From Alphaproteobacteria bacterium (lineage in GTDB: Bacteria > Pseudomonadota > Alphaproteobacteria > JAVJRE01), in assembly GCA_040218575.1 (NCBI GenBank), contig JAVJRE010000001.1, forward strand, positions 124,001 to 188,000: a DNA stretch of 64,000 nt, given 5' to 3'. The position numbers were made by a program, and so were the translations under genes. Under the pieces are notes generated by a model, which was not told the DNA's origin, ran no database searches, and was given only the letters and a program-made list of their open reading frames with translations. This document shows positions 1 through 8,266 of the stretch, piece by piece (the stretch's first letter is position 1; the number at the start of each line of letters is the position of its first letter).

Positions 1-1117
1 AGGCGGTGTTGCCGCCGCCGGGGATCGTCTGGCGGGGTGGCCGCGGGCTGGCCGCCGAGTGGTCCAGCGGCCAGCGCGGTCTGGGCGCCGCGTCCAGCCC
101 ATCACAGAGGCCCATGGCCAGACGCTCGCCGCCGGCCCACGCCACCATGGCCGCGTTGTCGGTGCACAGCGCCGGCGGCAGACGCAGCATGGTCATGCCG
201 CCGGTTTCGGCCACCTGGCCCAGAGCCGCGGCCAGCGCACTGTTGGCGGCGACGCCGCCGGCCGCCACCAGCGGGCGGCCCGGGCCATGACGTTCGCGGA
301 ACAGCGCCACCGCATGACCCGCCCGCGCCGCCAGATGGCCGACGATGGCCGCCTGCATGGCGGCGGCCAGGTCAGCCACACTCGCCGCCGACAGCGGGTC
401 CAGCCCCTCCACCGTCTGGCGCAGGGCCGTCTTGAGGCCGGAGAAGGAGAGGTCGGCGCCGGGCCGGCCGGCCAGTGGCCGCGGCAGGGGAAAGCGGGTG
501 GCGTTGCCGCGCCGCGCCGCCTGTTCGATGGCCGGGCCACCGGGCCAGCCGAGATTCAGCAGGGCGGCGGCCTTGTCGAAGGCCTCGCCGGCGGCATCGT
601 CCAGGGTGGTGCCGAGCTGATGGTGGCGGCCGACGCCCTCTACCGCCAGGAACTGGGTGTGGCCGCCGGAAACCAGCAGCAGCAGGTAGGGAAAGGCCAC
701 ATCGTCGGTGAGGCGCGCGGTCAGCCCGTGCGCTTCCAGATGATTGACCGCGGCGAAGGGCAGGTCGTGGGCCAGCGCCACCGCCTTGCCGGTCATCAGG
801 CCAACGATCAGGCCGCCGACCAGACCGGGTCCGGCGGTGGCCGCCACACCGGCCAGATCGGTGAAGGTGGCGCCGGCCTCGGCCATGGCCTCAGCCACCA
901 GCCGGTCGGTGTGGTCGAGATGGGCGCGGGCGGCGATCTCCGGCACGATGCCGCCGTGCGGGCGGTGGGCCGCGTGCTGCGACAGGATGCGACTGGCCAG
1001 GATGCGCTCGCCCGGCGGTGCCGCCATGTCGACGATGGCCGCGGCGGTCTCGTCGCAACTGGTCTCTATGCCGAGGATGAGGTGGCGACCGGCAGCGGAC
1101 TGGGATTGGGCGATCAT
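1..1117 (-). CDS. tsaD: tRNA N6-adenosine threonylcarbamoyltransferase TsaD (3' end outside window)
   Basis: TsaD transfers the threonylcarbamoyl group from TC-AMP to A37 of ANN-decoding tRNAs, with TsaB and TsaE. About 372 residues are in the window; the C-terminus runs off the left edge. The start is the ATG at 1117; the ATG at 1128 hits a stop at once. Visible hallmarks are GIETSCDET at residues 16-24 and the metal-binding HLEAH at 126-130. Further on come LVSGGHTQ, SFSGLKTA and VAAGGVAANS. It reads away from the haem cluster, as in many alphaproteobacteria, and lies 40 bp downstream of the TfoX-like gene, so the two may share a transcript. The family call is secure. Confidence 0.95.
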   Translation of the reverse strand, partial: MIAQSQSAAGRHLILGIETSCDETAAAIVDMAAPPGERILASRILSQHAAHRPHGGIVPEIAARAHLDHTDRLVAEAMAEAGATFTDLAGVAATAGPGLVGGLIVGLMTGKAVALAHDLPFAAVNHLEAHGLTARLTDDVAFPYLLLLVSGGHTQFLAVEGVGRHHQLGTTLDDAAGEAFDKAAALLNLGWPGGPAIEQAARRGNATRFPLPRPLAGRPGADLSFSGLKTALRQTVEGLDPLSAASVADLAAAMQAAIVGHLAARAGHAVALFRERHGPGRPLVAAGGVAANSALAAALGQVAETGGMTMLRLPPALCTDNAAMVAWAGGERLAMGLCDGLDAAPRPRWPLDHSAASPRPPRQTIPGGGNTA

Positions 1118-1157
1118 GGGGCCGACATAGCGTCCGGCCGCGCAAAAGGCCAGATGT

Positions 1158-1589
1158 TCAGGCGTGCGGGCGGATCTTTGCCGTGGTCTTACCCTTCGTC
1201 CGCGGCCGCGCTTTCGTGCGGGCGGCGCGGCGGCTGGCGGCATCGGCCAGCTTTACCCAGCGGGCGAAGACCTCGGTATCGTCCAGGGCCTCTTCCGGCA
1301 GGCGGCGGTAGGACATGACGCTGGCCACGCCATCGGCCTTGGCATAGCGGAAGGGTTCCGCGCCGGCGGCCTCCCACTGGGGCGCGGTCTGGTCGTCGCA
1401 TTTGAACCACAGCTCGCCATCGGCCTCGAGCGCCACCATGCGACGGTCCGGCCCGTCGCCGGTGAAGACGCCGGTGCCGCCGAACATGCGGCGCAGGGAG
1501 ATGGCCAGATGCGGCCGGAACAGATCCTCGATCCACAGGCTGGCATCGTCGTTGCGGGAAACGGCGGGCAGGGTCGGGCGGCGGGTCAT
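1158..1589 (-). CDS. TfoX/Sxy N-terminal-domain protein
   Basis: A 143-residue protein with one TfoX N-terminal-like domain. The typical pattern is present: LFRPHLAISLRRMFGGTGVF near residues 22-41, then LEADGELWFKCD, and SYRRLPEEALDD before a basic Lys/Arg-rich tail. The longer reading frame upstream has no family similarity, so the ATG at 1589 is taken as the start. Sxy/TfoX proteins regulate competence in gammaproteobacteria. Alphaproteobacterial single-domain versions have no established role, so no function is assigned. It sits between tsaD (same strand, 40 bp downstream) and divergent hemC (94 bp away). Confidence 0.8.
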   Translation of the reverse strand: MTRRPTLPAVSRNDDASLWIEDLFRPHLAISLRRMFGGTGVFTGDGPDRRMVALEADGELWFKCDDQTAPQWEAAGAEPFRYAKADGVASVMSYRRLPEEALDDTEVFARWVKLADAASRRAARTKARPRTKGKTTAKIRPHA

Positions 1590-1683
1590 GAGTGGTAAGG
1601 TGCCGCCGGAGCGTCTGGCGGCGCAAGCGGCAAATCGGCTAAGACGCGGACTCCGCCCGACAGCGCAACTTTCGGGACGCCCC

Positions 1684-2622
1684 ATGGCCCCTCTTCGACT
1701 CGGCACCCGTGGCAGCCGCCTGGCGCTTTGGCAGGCGGATGCGGTGCGCCAGGCGCTTGGTGGGGCCGACGCCACGCTGGCCGCAGAGGACGCGGTGGAG
1801 ATTGTGCCCCTGCAGGTGGCCGGCGACGTCGACAAGGTGCGGCCGCTGGCCGACTATGGCGGCAAGGGATTGTTCACCCGCGAGCTGGATCAGGCGCTGG
1901 CCGACCGCCGCATCGATCTGGCGGTGCATTCATTGAAGGACGTGCCGACCCTGTTCGGCTCCGACGTGACGCTGGCCGGTGTGCTGGAGGGCGAGGATCC
2001 GCGTGACGTGTTCATCTCGCCGCTGGCGCCGTCGCTGGACGCTCTGCCGGTCGGGGCCAGGCTCGGCACCAGCGCGCCGCGTCGCCGCGCCCTGGCGCGG
2101 GCGCTCAATCCACAGATTGCCGTGGTCAACTTCCGCGGCAATGTGCCAACCCGCCTGGACAAGCTGGCCCGCGGCGAGGTGGACGCAACCATCCTGGCGG
2201 CGGCCGGGCTGAAGCGCCTGGGCCTGCTGACACCGGCCATGCGGATCATGACCCCGGATGAGATGCTGCCGGCGGTGGGGCAAGGGGTGATCGCGCTTGT
2301 CTGTCGCGCCGGCGACGAGATGATGACAGGCCTATGCGGCCGGGTCACCCACCAGGCCACCCTGGCGCGGATCACCGCGGAACGCGCCGTGCTGGAGCAT
2401 CTGGGCGCGTCGTGCCACACACCCATCGCGGTTCATGCACAGCCGGCGGCGGGCGATGGCGACCGGTTGCACCTGCGCGCCATTCTGGCCGATCCGGCGA
2501 GTGAGCGCTTGGCGCGGGCGCAAGCGAGCGGTCCGCGGGCAGAGGCCAGACAGCTTGGCCTGACAGTCGGCGCAATGCTGCGCGAGGCAGCGGGAGCGGA
2601 CCTGCTGCGCGACGTGCTTTGA
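1684..2622 (+). CDS. hemC: Hydroxymethylbilane synthase (porphobilinogen deaminase)
   Basis: HemC polymerises four porphobilinogens into hydroxymethylbilane, the step before HemD in tetrapyrrole synthesis. The 312-residue product matches the family length. It opens with LRLGTRGSRLALWQA, has the active-site segment HSLKDVPT, and RRRALARALNP for substrate binding. The dipyrromethane cofactor Cys is at residue 244 in LGASCHTPIAVHA. The ATG at 1684 is the start giving the conserved N-terminus; in-frame coding potential extends upstream without family resemblance. Its stop overlaps the TTG start of hemD by 3 bases, implying translational coupling. Confidence 0.96.
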   Translation: MAPLRLGTRGSRLALWQADAVRQALGGADATLAAEDAVEIVPLQVAGDVDKVRPLADYGGKGLFTRELDQALADRRIDLAVHSLKDVPTLFGSDVTLAGVLEGEDPRDVFISPLAPSLDALPVGARLGTSAPRRRALARALNPQIAVVNFRGNVPTRLDKLARGEVDATILAAAGLKRLGLLTPAMRIMTPDEMLPAVGQGVIALVCRAGDEMMTGLCGRVTHQATLARITAERAVLEHLGASCHTPIAVHAQPAAGDGDRLHLRAILADPASERLARAQASGPRAEARQLGLTVGAMLREAAGADLLRDVL

Positions 2623-3392
2623 GCCTGGCGGTGATCATCACCCGGCTTGAGCCGGCGGCATCGGCGCTCGCCGGGCGGGTGCAGGCGCTGGGGTTGCGGC
2701 CGGTGGTGGCGCCGATGCTGACGATCCGGCCGCGCGGCGACCCCATGCCGGCGCTGGACGGGGCGGCGGCGCTGCTGCTGACCAGCGCCAATGGGCTGGT
2801 TGGTCTGGCGGCGCGGCCGGCGGCTGAACAGGCGTCGCTGCGGGGGCTGCCGGTGTGGTGCGTCGGTCCGGCCACGGCGGCGGCGGCAGAGGCGGCGGGA
2901 TATACGGTAGCGGCGACGGCGGCCGGCGATGGCGCGGCGCTGGCGCGGGCGGTGGCGGCGCGGCTGTCGCCCGCGGCAGGCTGGCTGCTGCATGCGGCCG
3001 GCGAGGATGTGGCCGGCGGCCTCGATGCCGGTCTCGCCAGCGGCGGATTCAGCGCGCGGCGCTGGGTGGTCTATAGCGCGCGTACGGCGACAGTCCTGCC
3101 GGTGGCGGCGCGTGAAGCGTTGGCCGGCGACGGGCCGGTGGCGGTGCTGTTTTTCTCCGGCCGGTCGGCGGCCGCCTTTGCTACACTGGCGGCGGACCAT
3201 GCCGCGCCCGCCCGCCTTACGGCGTTCTGCCTGTCGGAGCGCGTGGCCCGCGCGGCGCTGGACGCAGCCCCGGTGTGGGCGGGTGTGCAGGTTGCGGCAA
3301 GGCCGGAGGAGGATTCGTTGCTGGCCGATCTGGCGATCTGGCGCAGGCAGTCAGATCAACACACCGACAGGGACCGACGGGGAGGCCCATGA
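2619..3392 (+). CDS. hemD: Uroporphyrinogen-III synthase
   Basis: HemD cyclises hydroxymethylbilane with inversion of ring D. The 257-residue product is poorly conserved in sequence, as usual for HemD. It has the expected opening AVIITRLEPAASALAGRV, the mid-segment WCVGPATAAAAEAAGY and the late segment AVLFFSGRSAAAFATL. The start is a TTG (2619-2621) overlapping the hemC stop, the only start that keeps the canonical N-terminus. The stop TGA overlaps the ATG of the next gene (ATGA), so hemC-hemD-mitofilin form one coupled unit. Confidence 0.92.
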   Translation: MSLAVIITRLEPAASALAGRVQALGLRPVVAPMLTIRPRGDPMPALDGAAALLLTSANGLVGLAARPAAEQASLRGLPVWCVGPATAAAAEAAGYTVAATAAGDGAALARAVAARLSPAAGWLLHAAGEDVAGGLDAGLASGGFSARRWVVYSARTATVLPVAAREALAGDGPVAVLFFSGRSAAAFATLAADHAAPARLTAFCLSERVARAALDAAPVWAGVQVAARPEEDSLLADLAIWRRQSDQHTDRDRRGGP

Positions 3393-4753
3393 CAGAGCCC
3401 GGAACAGGCCACACGAAAGACAAGGCGGACCAGAATGCCGGAAACGGCACCGGGAACGGCGCCGGGGGCGGAGATGACAGCGCCGGCCGGCCGGCCGGCG
3501 CGCCGCGACGGCGCGGTCGCTTTGGCTTGTTCGTCTTCACCTTGCTGCTGCTGGCCGCGGCGGCGGGCACCGGCTGGTTCCTGCGCGACCGGCTGGCGGG
3601 CACGCTGCCGGATGTGCTCGGCGCGGAGCCGGCGGCGGTGGAACTGGCGCGCCGTGTGGCGGCGCTGGACGGGCGGCTGGAGGTGGTGGAATCGCAGGTG
3701 GCCGATCTGGCGGCGCATGCGTCGCCGGCCGGCGATCCAACAGGGGCAAGCGGCGATACGGCGGCGCGGCTGGCCCAACTGGAAGCGCAGGTGGCGGCCA
3801 TACAGGCAGGCGGGCAGGCGGACGCCACCGCCGGGCCGGACGACGCACTGGCCCGGCGTCTGGCCGACATGGAACAACGCCTGACGGTGCTGGGCGAGCG
3901 CACGGCGCGGAGCGAACGGGTGGCCGCCCTGGAGGGCCGGACGACGGCTCTTGCCGACAGGCTGGAGGCGGCCACGGCGGAGTCCCGACAACGGCTGGCC
4001 ACTCTTGCGGAGACCCAGAACAACAGGGTGCCGCCGGCCAATGGGCCGCTGGCATTGCGCGCCGCATTTGCCGTGGCGACGGCGCGGCTGGAGCGGGCGG
4101 TGCGTGACGGGCGTCCCTATGACGAGGCGTGGCGGACGGCGCGTGACCTGGCGCTGGCCATGGCGGCGGGCGGCGACATCGCGGCCGGCACAGGCGGTGT
4201 GACCGGGGCGGCCGGCGTGACGGGCACTGGCGGCGGTGCGCCGCCGACAGCCATGGGCGACAGCCTGGCGGCGCTGGCGGTGCTGGAGCGCACGGCGGCC
4301 AGTGGCGCGCCGGATGCGGCGGAACTGTCGAACGATCTGAACGCCATGGCCCGCGATATGCTGGCGGCGGCCCGTGGTGCCAATGCGGACGGAGTCCTTG
4401 CGCGGGTGTGGGCCAGGCTGCGCGGCCTGGTCAGTATCCGCCGTCAGGACGGCCCGCCGGATGCCAGCGGCATCGCCGAGGGGGCGCCGCCGGAAGCCCT
4501 GCTGGCGGCGGCGGAAGAGGGTTTGCGCAACGGTGACCTGGCGGCGGCGATTACGGCGGTGGAGCGGCTGCACCGGGCGGCGGGCGGTGCGCAGACCGGC
4601 GCGGCGGCCGATTGGCTGGCCCGCGCCGGAGCCCGTGCCGACGCCCTGGCCGCGGCCGACCGGCTTGACCGTGCGGCCCTGGCGGCACTTGCCGCGGCGG
4701 CGCTGGCCGGCGGCCTGCCCGCGCCCCCCGTCGGTCAGCAACAGGCCCCGTGA
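3389..4753 (+). CDS. Mitofilin-like inner-membrane protein of the hem cluster (COG4223-like)
   Basis: A 454-residue protein with a Gly/Asn-rich cytoplasmic N-terminus, a basic patch and one membrane segment at about residues 45-64 (FGLFVFTLLLLAAAAGTGWF). A long Ala/Glu/Arg/Leu coiled-coil stretch covers about 85-220, followed by a helical C-terminal domain. This order and the position between hemD and hemY are typical of the alphaproteobacterial mitofilin-like protein, the bacterial relative of Mic60. That family is linked to intracytoplasmic membrane shaping; a role in haem synthesis is inferred only from context. Its start overlaps the hemD stop, and its stop shares a base with the hemY start (TGATG). 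Confidence 0.8.
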   Translation: MTEPGTGHTKDKADQNAGNGTGNGAGGGDDSAGRPAGAPRRRGRFGLFVFTLLLLAAAAGTGWFLRDRLAGTLPDVLGAEPAAVELARRVAALDGRLEVVESQVADLAAHASPAGDPTGASGDTAARLAQLEAQVAAIQAGGQADATAGPDDALARRLADMEQRLTVLGERTARSERVAALEGRTTALADRLEAATAESRQRLATLAETQNNRVPPANGPLALRAAFAVATARLERAVRDGRPYDEAWRTARDLALAMAAGGDIAAGTGGVTGAAGVTGTGGGAPPTAMGDSLAALAVLERTAASGAPDAAELSNDLNAMARDMLAAARGANADGVLARVWARLRGLVSIRRQDGPPDASGIAEGAPPEALLAAAEEGLRNGDLAAAITAVERLHRAAGGAQTGAAADWLARAGARADALAAADRLDRAALAALAAAALAGGLPAPPVGQQQAP

Positions 4754-6390
4754 TGGTGCGCCGCTGGCTGCGTCTGGCATGGACCCTGCTGTGGCTGGCG
4801 GTGGTGGTGGCCGGCGCGGCATGGGTGGCGGACCATCCCGGTCGCGTGTCGATTGCGGCGGGGCCGTGGCTGATTGATACGAGTTTCGCCGGCCTGGTCA
4901 TCGCCATGGCCGGTTTCGCCGCGGTTGCGGCGGTGCTGTTTCACGGCTGGCGACGGCTGCGCGCGGTGCCGGGCCACTGGCGTGACCGGCGGCGGCTGCA
5001 TCGGCTGGAGGACGGCACGGCGGCGCTGCTGGACGGTCTGACCCACGCGGCGGCCGGCGACGTGGCGGCCACCCGCCAGGCGGCGCGTCAGGTGGGGCGA
5101 TTGCTGGAGCGGCCGGCGCTGGCCGCTTTGCTGGCGGCGGAGGCGGCGGAAGCAGCCGGTGATACAGAGGCGGCGGCCCATCAGTTCGAGGCGCTGCGCG
5201 GCGACGGGGCAACGCGACTGCTGGGTCTGGCCGGGTTGGCCCGTCTGGCGGCCAGGGCCGGCGATGACCAGGCGTCGTTGCAGGCGATGACGGAGGCGGA
5301 TGACGCCGCACCGGGCACGGCGTGGGTGCTGCGGGCGCGGTTCGAGGCGGAGGCCAGGCTTGGTCAGTGGCCGGAGGCGCGGGCGACCCTGGCGCGAGCC
5401 ATGGCCGCCGGCACCTGGAATGACGCGGAGGGGCGACGGCGGCTGGCCTGTGTGCTGCACGAGCTGGGCCACCGTGAGGAGGCGCTTGGCAGCGAGCTGG
5501 ACCGCCGGCTGGAGCTGGCCCGCGAGGCACACCGTCTGGCCCCGGAGCTGGCGGTGGCCAGCTTGCGTCTGGCCCGGCTGGAGGCGGAAGCGGGCCACCG
5601 GCGACGGGCCCGCGGCCTGCTGGCGGCGGCGTGGCGCGGCGCGGACGGCGCGGCGGTGGCGCGGCAGATCTTTCCGGCGCTGCTGGCCATGGAGGCGGCG
5701 CCGGTCGGCAGCGACGGAGAGGAGGGGGACGCGGCGCGGCGGCTCGGCGCATGGCAGGCGCTGGCCCGGCTCATGCGGCCGGAGACGGTGGCGGACGCGG
5801 CGGCCGGCGAGGCGAAGGCGCAGACGGTGCTGGCCGCACACTATGCCCTGGCCGAGGCGGCGCTGGCCGCCGGGCTGACCGGCGTGGCCCGGCGTCACGG
5901 CGAAACGGCGCTGGCGATGCAGCAGGCCGCCACCGGCGCAACGGGTGGGCCCGACCGGCTGCAGGCGCTGCTGCAGGCGGCGGTGGCGGAAGCCGCGGCG
6001 CGGGCCGCGGAGACAGGCGAAGCGGCGGAGGCGGCGCGGGCACGGGCGGCACAGTGGCGGGCGCAGGCGGCGGTGGCGCCGCCGGAAGCGGCCTGGCTCT
6101 GCCGCCACTGCGGCCGCGGCCATGACCACTGGCAGGCGGTGTGCGGCGGTTGCGCCGCTTTCGACAGCCTCACCTGGCGGCGGCCGGTATCGGCCAGGGC
6201 CGGCCGGCTGGATGCGGCGGTGGCGCCGCTGGCGCTGGGGGGTGGCAGTGCGTCTGTGGCAAGCCGGCGGCTGGCCGCAACGGGAACGGCGATCACCGCC
6301 GCCGCCGCGGGCGACGCCAGCGAGGACAGTGCGGGTGGCGACGGGGCAGGTGAGGATGTGGAAGGGGTGGCCCGGCGCGGCGAACGCTAG
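4753..6390 (+). CDS. hemY: HemY-type TPR membrane protein with C-terminal zinc ribbon
   Basis: A 545-residue protein with two N-terminal membrane segments (about 5-25 and 38-62) and the HemY motif RLHRLEDGTAALLDGLTHAA. An Ala-rich TPR-like solenoid follows. Near residue 450 there is a four-Cys zinc ribbon (CRHCGRGHDHW...CGGCAAFDSLTW), typical of alphaproteobacterial HemY. This family is not the haem oxidase also called HemY; its role in tetrapyrrole metabolism is inferred from its conserved place next to hemC-hemD. A GTG in frame at 4750 is possible, but the ATG at 4753 overlapping the previous stop is preferred. The last 60 residues are low complexity. Confidence 0.85.
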   Translation: MVRRWLRLAWTLLWLAVVVAGAAWVADHPGRVSIAAGPWLIDTSFAGLVIAMAGFAAVAAVLFHGWRRLRAVPGHWRDRRRLHRLEDGTAALLDGLTHAAAGDVAATRQAARQVGRLLERPALAALLAAEAAEAAGDTEAAAHQFEALRGDGATRLLGLAGLARLAARAGDDQASLQAMTEADDAAPGTAWVLRARFEAEARLGQWPEARATLARAMAAGTWNDAEGRRRLACVLHELGHREEALGSELDRRLELAREAHRLAPELAVASLRLARLEAEAGHRRRARGLLAAAWRGADGAAVARQIFPALLAMEAAPVGSDGEEGDAARRLGAWQALARLMRPETVADAAAGEAKAQTVLAAHYALAEAALAAGLTGVARRHGETALAMQQAATGATGGPDRLQALLQAAVAEAAARAAETGEAAEAARARAAQWRAQAAVAPPEAAWLCRHCGRGHDHWQAVCGGCAAFDSLTWRRPVSARAGRLDAAVAPLALGGGSASVASRRLAATGTAITAAAAGDASEDSAGGDGAGEDVEGVARRGER

Positions 6391-6415
6391 GCCGTGGCCG
6401 GCGGCCGGCCGAAAC

Positions 6416-6444
6416 TTGCGCCCGAAACGCCGCCGCCATATGGT
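6416..6444 (+). promoter_or_regulatory. Putative sigma-70 promoter of tRNA-Thr
   Basis: TTGCGC (6416-6421) and TATGGT (6439-6444) are separated by 17 bases. The -10 box ends 13 bases before the first base of the mature tRNA. Spacing and position suit a housekeeping promoter; assigned by eye. Confidence 0.4.
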
Positions 6445-6457
6445 CCCGCCACGGTTC

Positions 6458-6530
6458 GCCGCATTAGCTCAGTTGGTAGAGCATCGCATTCGTAATGCGA
6501 GGGTCGCTGGTTCGAGTCCGGCATGCGGCA
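6458..6530 (+). tRNA. tRNA-Thr (anticodon CGT)
   Basis: A full cloverleaf folds by eye. The 7-bp acceptor stem is GCCGCAT/ATGCGGC. The D arm is GCTC/GAGC, the anticodon stem TCGCA/TGCGA with loop TTCGTAA, and the T arm GCTGG/CCGGC with loop TTCGAGT. Anticodon bases CGT (6491-6493) read ACG threonine codons. The discriminator is A6530. It is followed by CCG, so the 3' CCA is not fully encoded. The mature body is 73 nt. Confidence 0.95.
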
Positions 6531-6553
6531 CCGTGATCTAGCGAGAGGGAGGC

Positions 6554-6883
6554 ATGGCAAAGGTATGGTTCATCAAGGATGGTTCTAGCCTAGGGCAAGC
6601 AGGTAAAATGGTTGATACCGTGCCGCTTCCATGGTGTGACGCAGAGCTTGGTCTAAGGACGGCCCGGCGGCTGTCCGGTCCGAACGAAACCATTCGTTCT
6701 AGTGATAAAACCTCCGGTGTTGGAGAGTTTGCGGCCTTTCGATACGTTGTTTGTGAGTTAGATGAATTGGAAGCGACAGCACACGGTCGGCAAGCGGGCC
6801 ATTACTTACTTGAACTGTCGCCCCATGTGACAAGAGAGAAGTTATCTGACCACCGTCGATCTTCGAGCACAGACCACCAATAG
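6554..6883 (+). CDS. Hypothetical protein just downstream of tRNA-Thr
   Basis: A 109-residue ORF with a good ribosome-binding site (GAGAGGGAGG, 4 bases before ATG). It starts only 23 bases after the tRNA end. I recognise no family. The product opens MAKVWFIKDGSSLGQAGK, is soluble, and has two Cys and no membrane segment or signal peptide. Its base composition and codon use are clearly more AT-rich than the neighbours (AGA, TTA, GTT, AGT codons). That suggests recent acquisition, and a tRNA 3' end is a common integration point. It may be a complete small gene or what is left of an integrated element; no integrase or att repeat was found. Confidence 0.5.
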   Translation: MAKVWFIKDGSSLGQAGKMVDTVPLPWCDAELGLRTARRLSGPNETIRSSDKTSGVGEFAAFRYVVCELDELEATAHGRQAGHYLLELSPHVTREKLSDHRRSSSTDHQ

Positions 6884-6895
6884 CTTTGACCGGTG

Positions 6896-7840
6896 ATGCT
6901 GTTCCCCACCCCCACCACTTACCCCATCTCCAGTCGGGCGGTGCCCATGCCGGCGGCGCGGCTGGCCGAAGCGCAGGTGATGGCGAACCATCCGGGCCAT
7001 GTGGTGGCCGAGGCCGGCGGCGGCGCGCTGGTGGTGGCCGAGTCGCGGCGCTGTGTCCTGCTGCTGCACCGGGACTATTTCGCCCACATTTTTGTGCCCT
7101 TCGCCGATGTGCGCATGGACCTGTTGCAGGAGGCGCGGCCGGACGAGGTGGCGCCCTATGCCGACTGTGCCGGCATCCGCTTCTGGCACGTGCCGGCGGC
7201 CGATGGCGGGCATGTGCCGTTCGGCGCCTGGAGCTATGACTTTGGCGGGGTCGGCAGTAGCGGCGGCGGTGACGGCACGGGCGTGCCGGCGCGGCCGGAG
7301 CTGGCCGGACGTCTCACCTTCGCCTTCCACGGGCTGGACCGCTATGTGATTGACGGGCGCCACGAGCGGGCCCATGTGCGCGACCCGCGGACGGTCTTCA
7401 CGGTGACGCCGCTCGGCCGGCATCTGGTGGCCGGCGTCGGCGGCCAGGTGGTGGTGGACAGCCGGGCTGCGCTGCGCCTGACCGAGAGCGACTATCAGGA
7501 CCGCTATTATGTGCCCGAAGCGGATATCGCCATGGACCTGCTGGTGCCAAGCGACCGGGTGACGGTATGCGCCTATAAGGGCGAGGCGCGGTATCACCAC
7601 CTGAAGATTGGCGACCGCGTGTGGGAGAACGCCTTCTGGGACTATCCCCAACCGTGGACCGACTATGCGGACTGCTTCGCCCGGATCCGCGGCCACCACG
7701 GCTTCTTCACCACCATGCTGGAGACCACCCTGGACGGCCGGCCGGACGTGCCGGACCAGCAGGCGGCGGCCACCGACCGGCGGATGCGGGCCAACCCCAA
7801 TGCCGACAGGCTGGCCCGGGCCAGGGCCGGCGTCACCTGA
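6896..7840 (+). CDS. DUF427-domain protein with two tandem DUF427 units
   Basis: A 314-residue protein. The C-terminal half (about 160-285) is a canonical DUF427 domain: VVDSRAALRLTESDY, YYVPEADIAMDLL, KGEARYHHLKIGDRVWENA and YPQPWTDYADCF. The N-terminal half (about 20-115) is a second copy: VVAESRRCVLLLHRDYF, FVPFADVRMDLLQ and WSYDFGG. DUF427 has no established biochemical role. A GTG at 6893 directly before the ATG is an alternative start. It lies 12 bp after the orphan ORF but has normal composition, so it belongs to the resident chromosome. Confidence 0.85.
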   Translation: MLFPTPTTYPISSRAVPMPAARLAEAQVMANHPGHVVAEAGGGALVVAESRRCVLLLHRDYFAHIFVPFADVRMDLLQEARPDEVAPYADCAGIRFWHVPAADGGHVPFGAWSYDFGGVGSSGGGDGTGVPARPELAGRLTFAFHGLDRYVIDGRHERAHVRDPRTVFTVTPLGRHLVAGVGGQVVVDSRAALRLTESDYQDRYYVPEADIAMDLLVPSDRVTVCAYKGEARYHHLKIGDRVWENAFWDYPQPWTDYADCFARIRGHHGFFTTMLETTLDGRPDVPDQQAAATDRRMRANPNADRLARARAGVT

Positions 7841-7855
7841 GCCGGCTGTCGCCGG

Positions 7856-8229
7856 TCATACGTGCTGATCGATCAGCACCGGATTGCCGTCCGGGTCCAG
7901 CACCATGCAACTGGCGGGGCCTTCTGAGTCTTCGTCGGCCTCGCTGAGCATGGTGATGCCGGCGGCCTTGAGCGTCTTCTGTATGTCGCGCACATCGGTG
8001 AAGGTGTCGAGCGCCCGACCCGCGCTGTCCCAGCCCGGATTGAAGGTCAGGGTGTTCTTTTCCAACATGCGGTGAAACAGGCCGATGGCGCATGACGGCG
8101 AGCGCATGATGAGCCAGCCCTGCGCCGCATCGCCGGCGAAGGCGGTAAAGCCCAGGGTTTCATAGAAGGCGCGCGACGCGGCGAGGTCTTTGACCGCCAG
8201 GCGCTGAGCGAAAAGTTTCCAAGATTCAT
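7856..8229 (-). pseudogene. VOC (glyoxalase/bleomycin-resistance) superfamily gene, frameshifted near its 5' end
   Basis: From about 8200 down, the frame reads LAVKDLAASRAFYETLGF through ASCMVLDPDGNPVLIDQHV, a one-unit VOC protein of about 120 residues. That frame has no start codon upstream; a stop occurs about 40 bases before the gene. The ATG at 8229 gives MNLGNFSLSA, the usual VOC opening, in a different frame. The two match if one base was lost (or two gained) at about 8200-8195, in AGCGCCTGGCG. Either a real inactivating indel or a sequencing error. The ligand of this subgroup is unknown; metal-binding residues were not assigned. Confidence 0.75.
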
Positions 8230-8266
8230 GTGGTGCTCCGGTTCGGTTGCGCCGGTCGGCGGGTGA

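Noticed and set aside
6458-6883. Integrated genomic island with att sites at tRNA-Thr
   Set aside because: No integrase and no repeat of the tRNA 3' end was found within the window; only the composition of the small ORF supports transfer.
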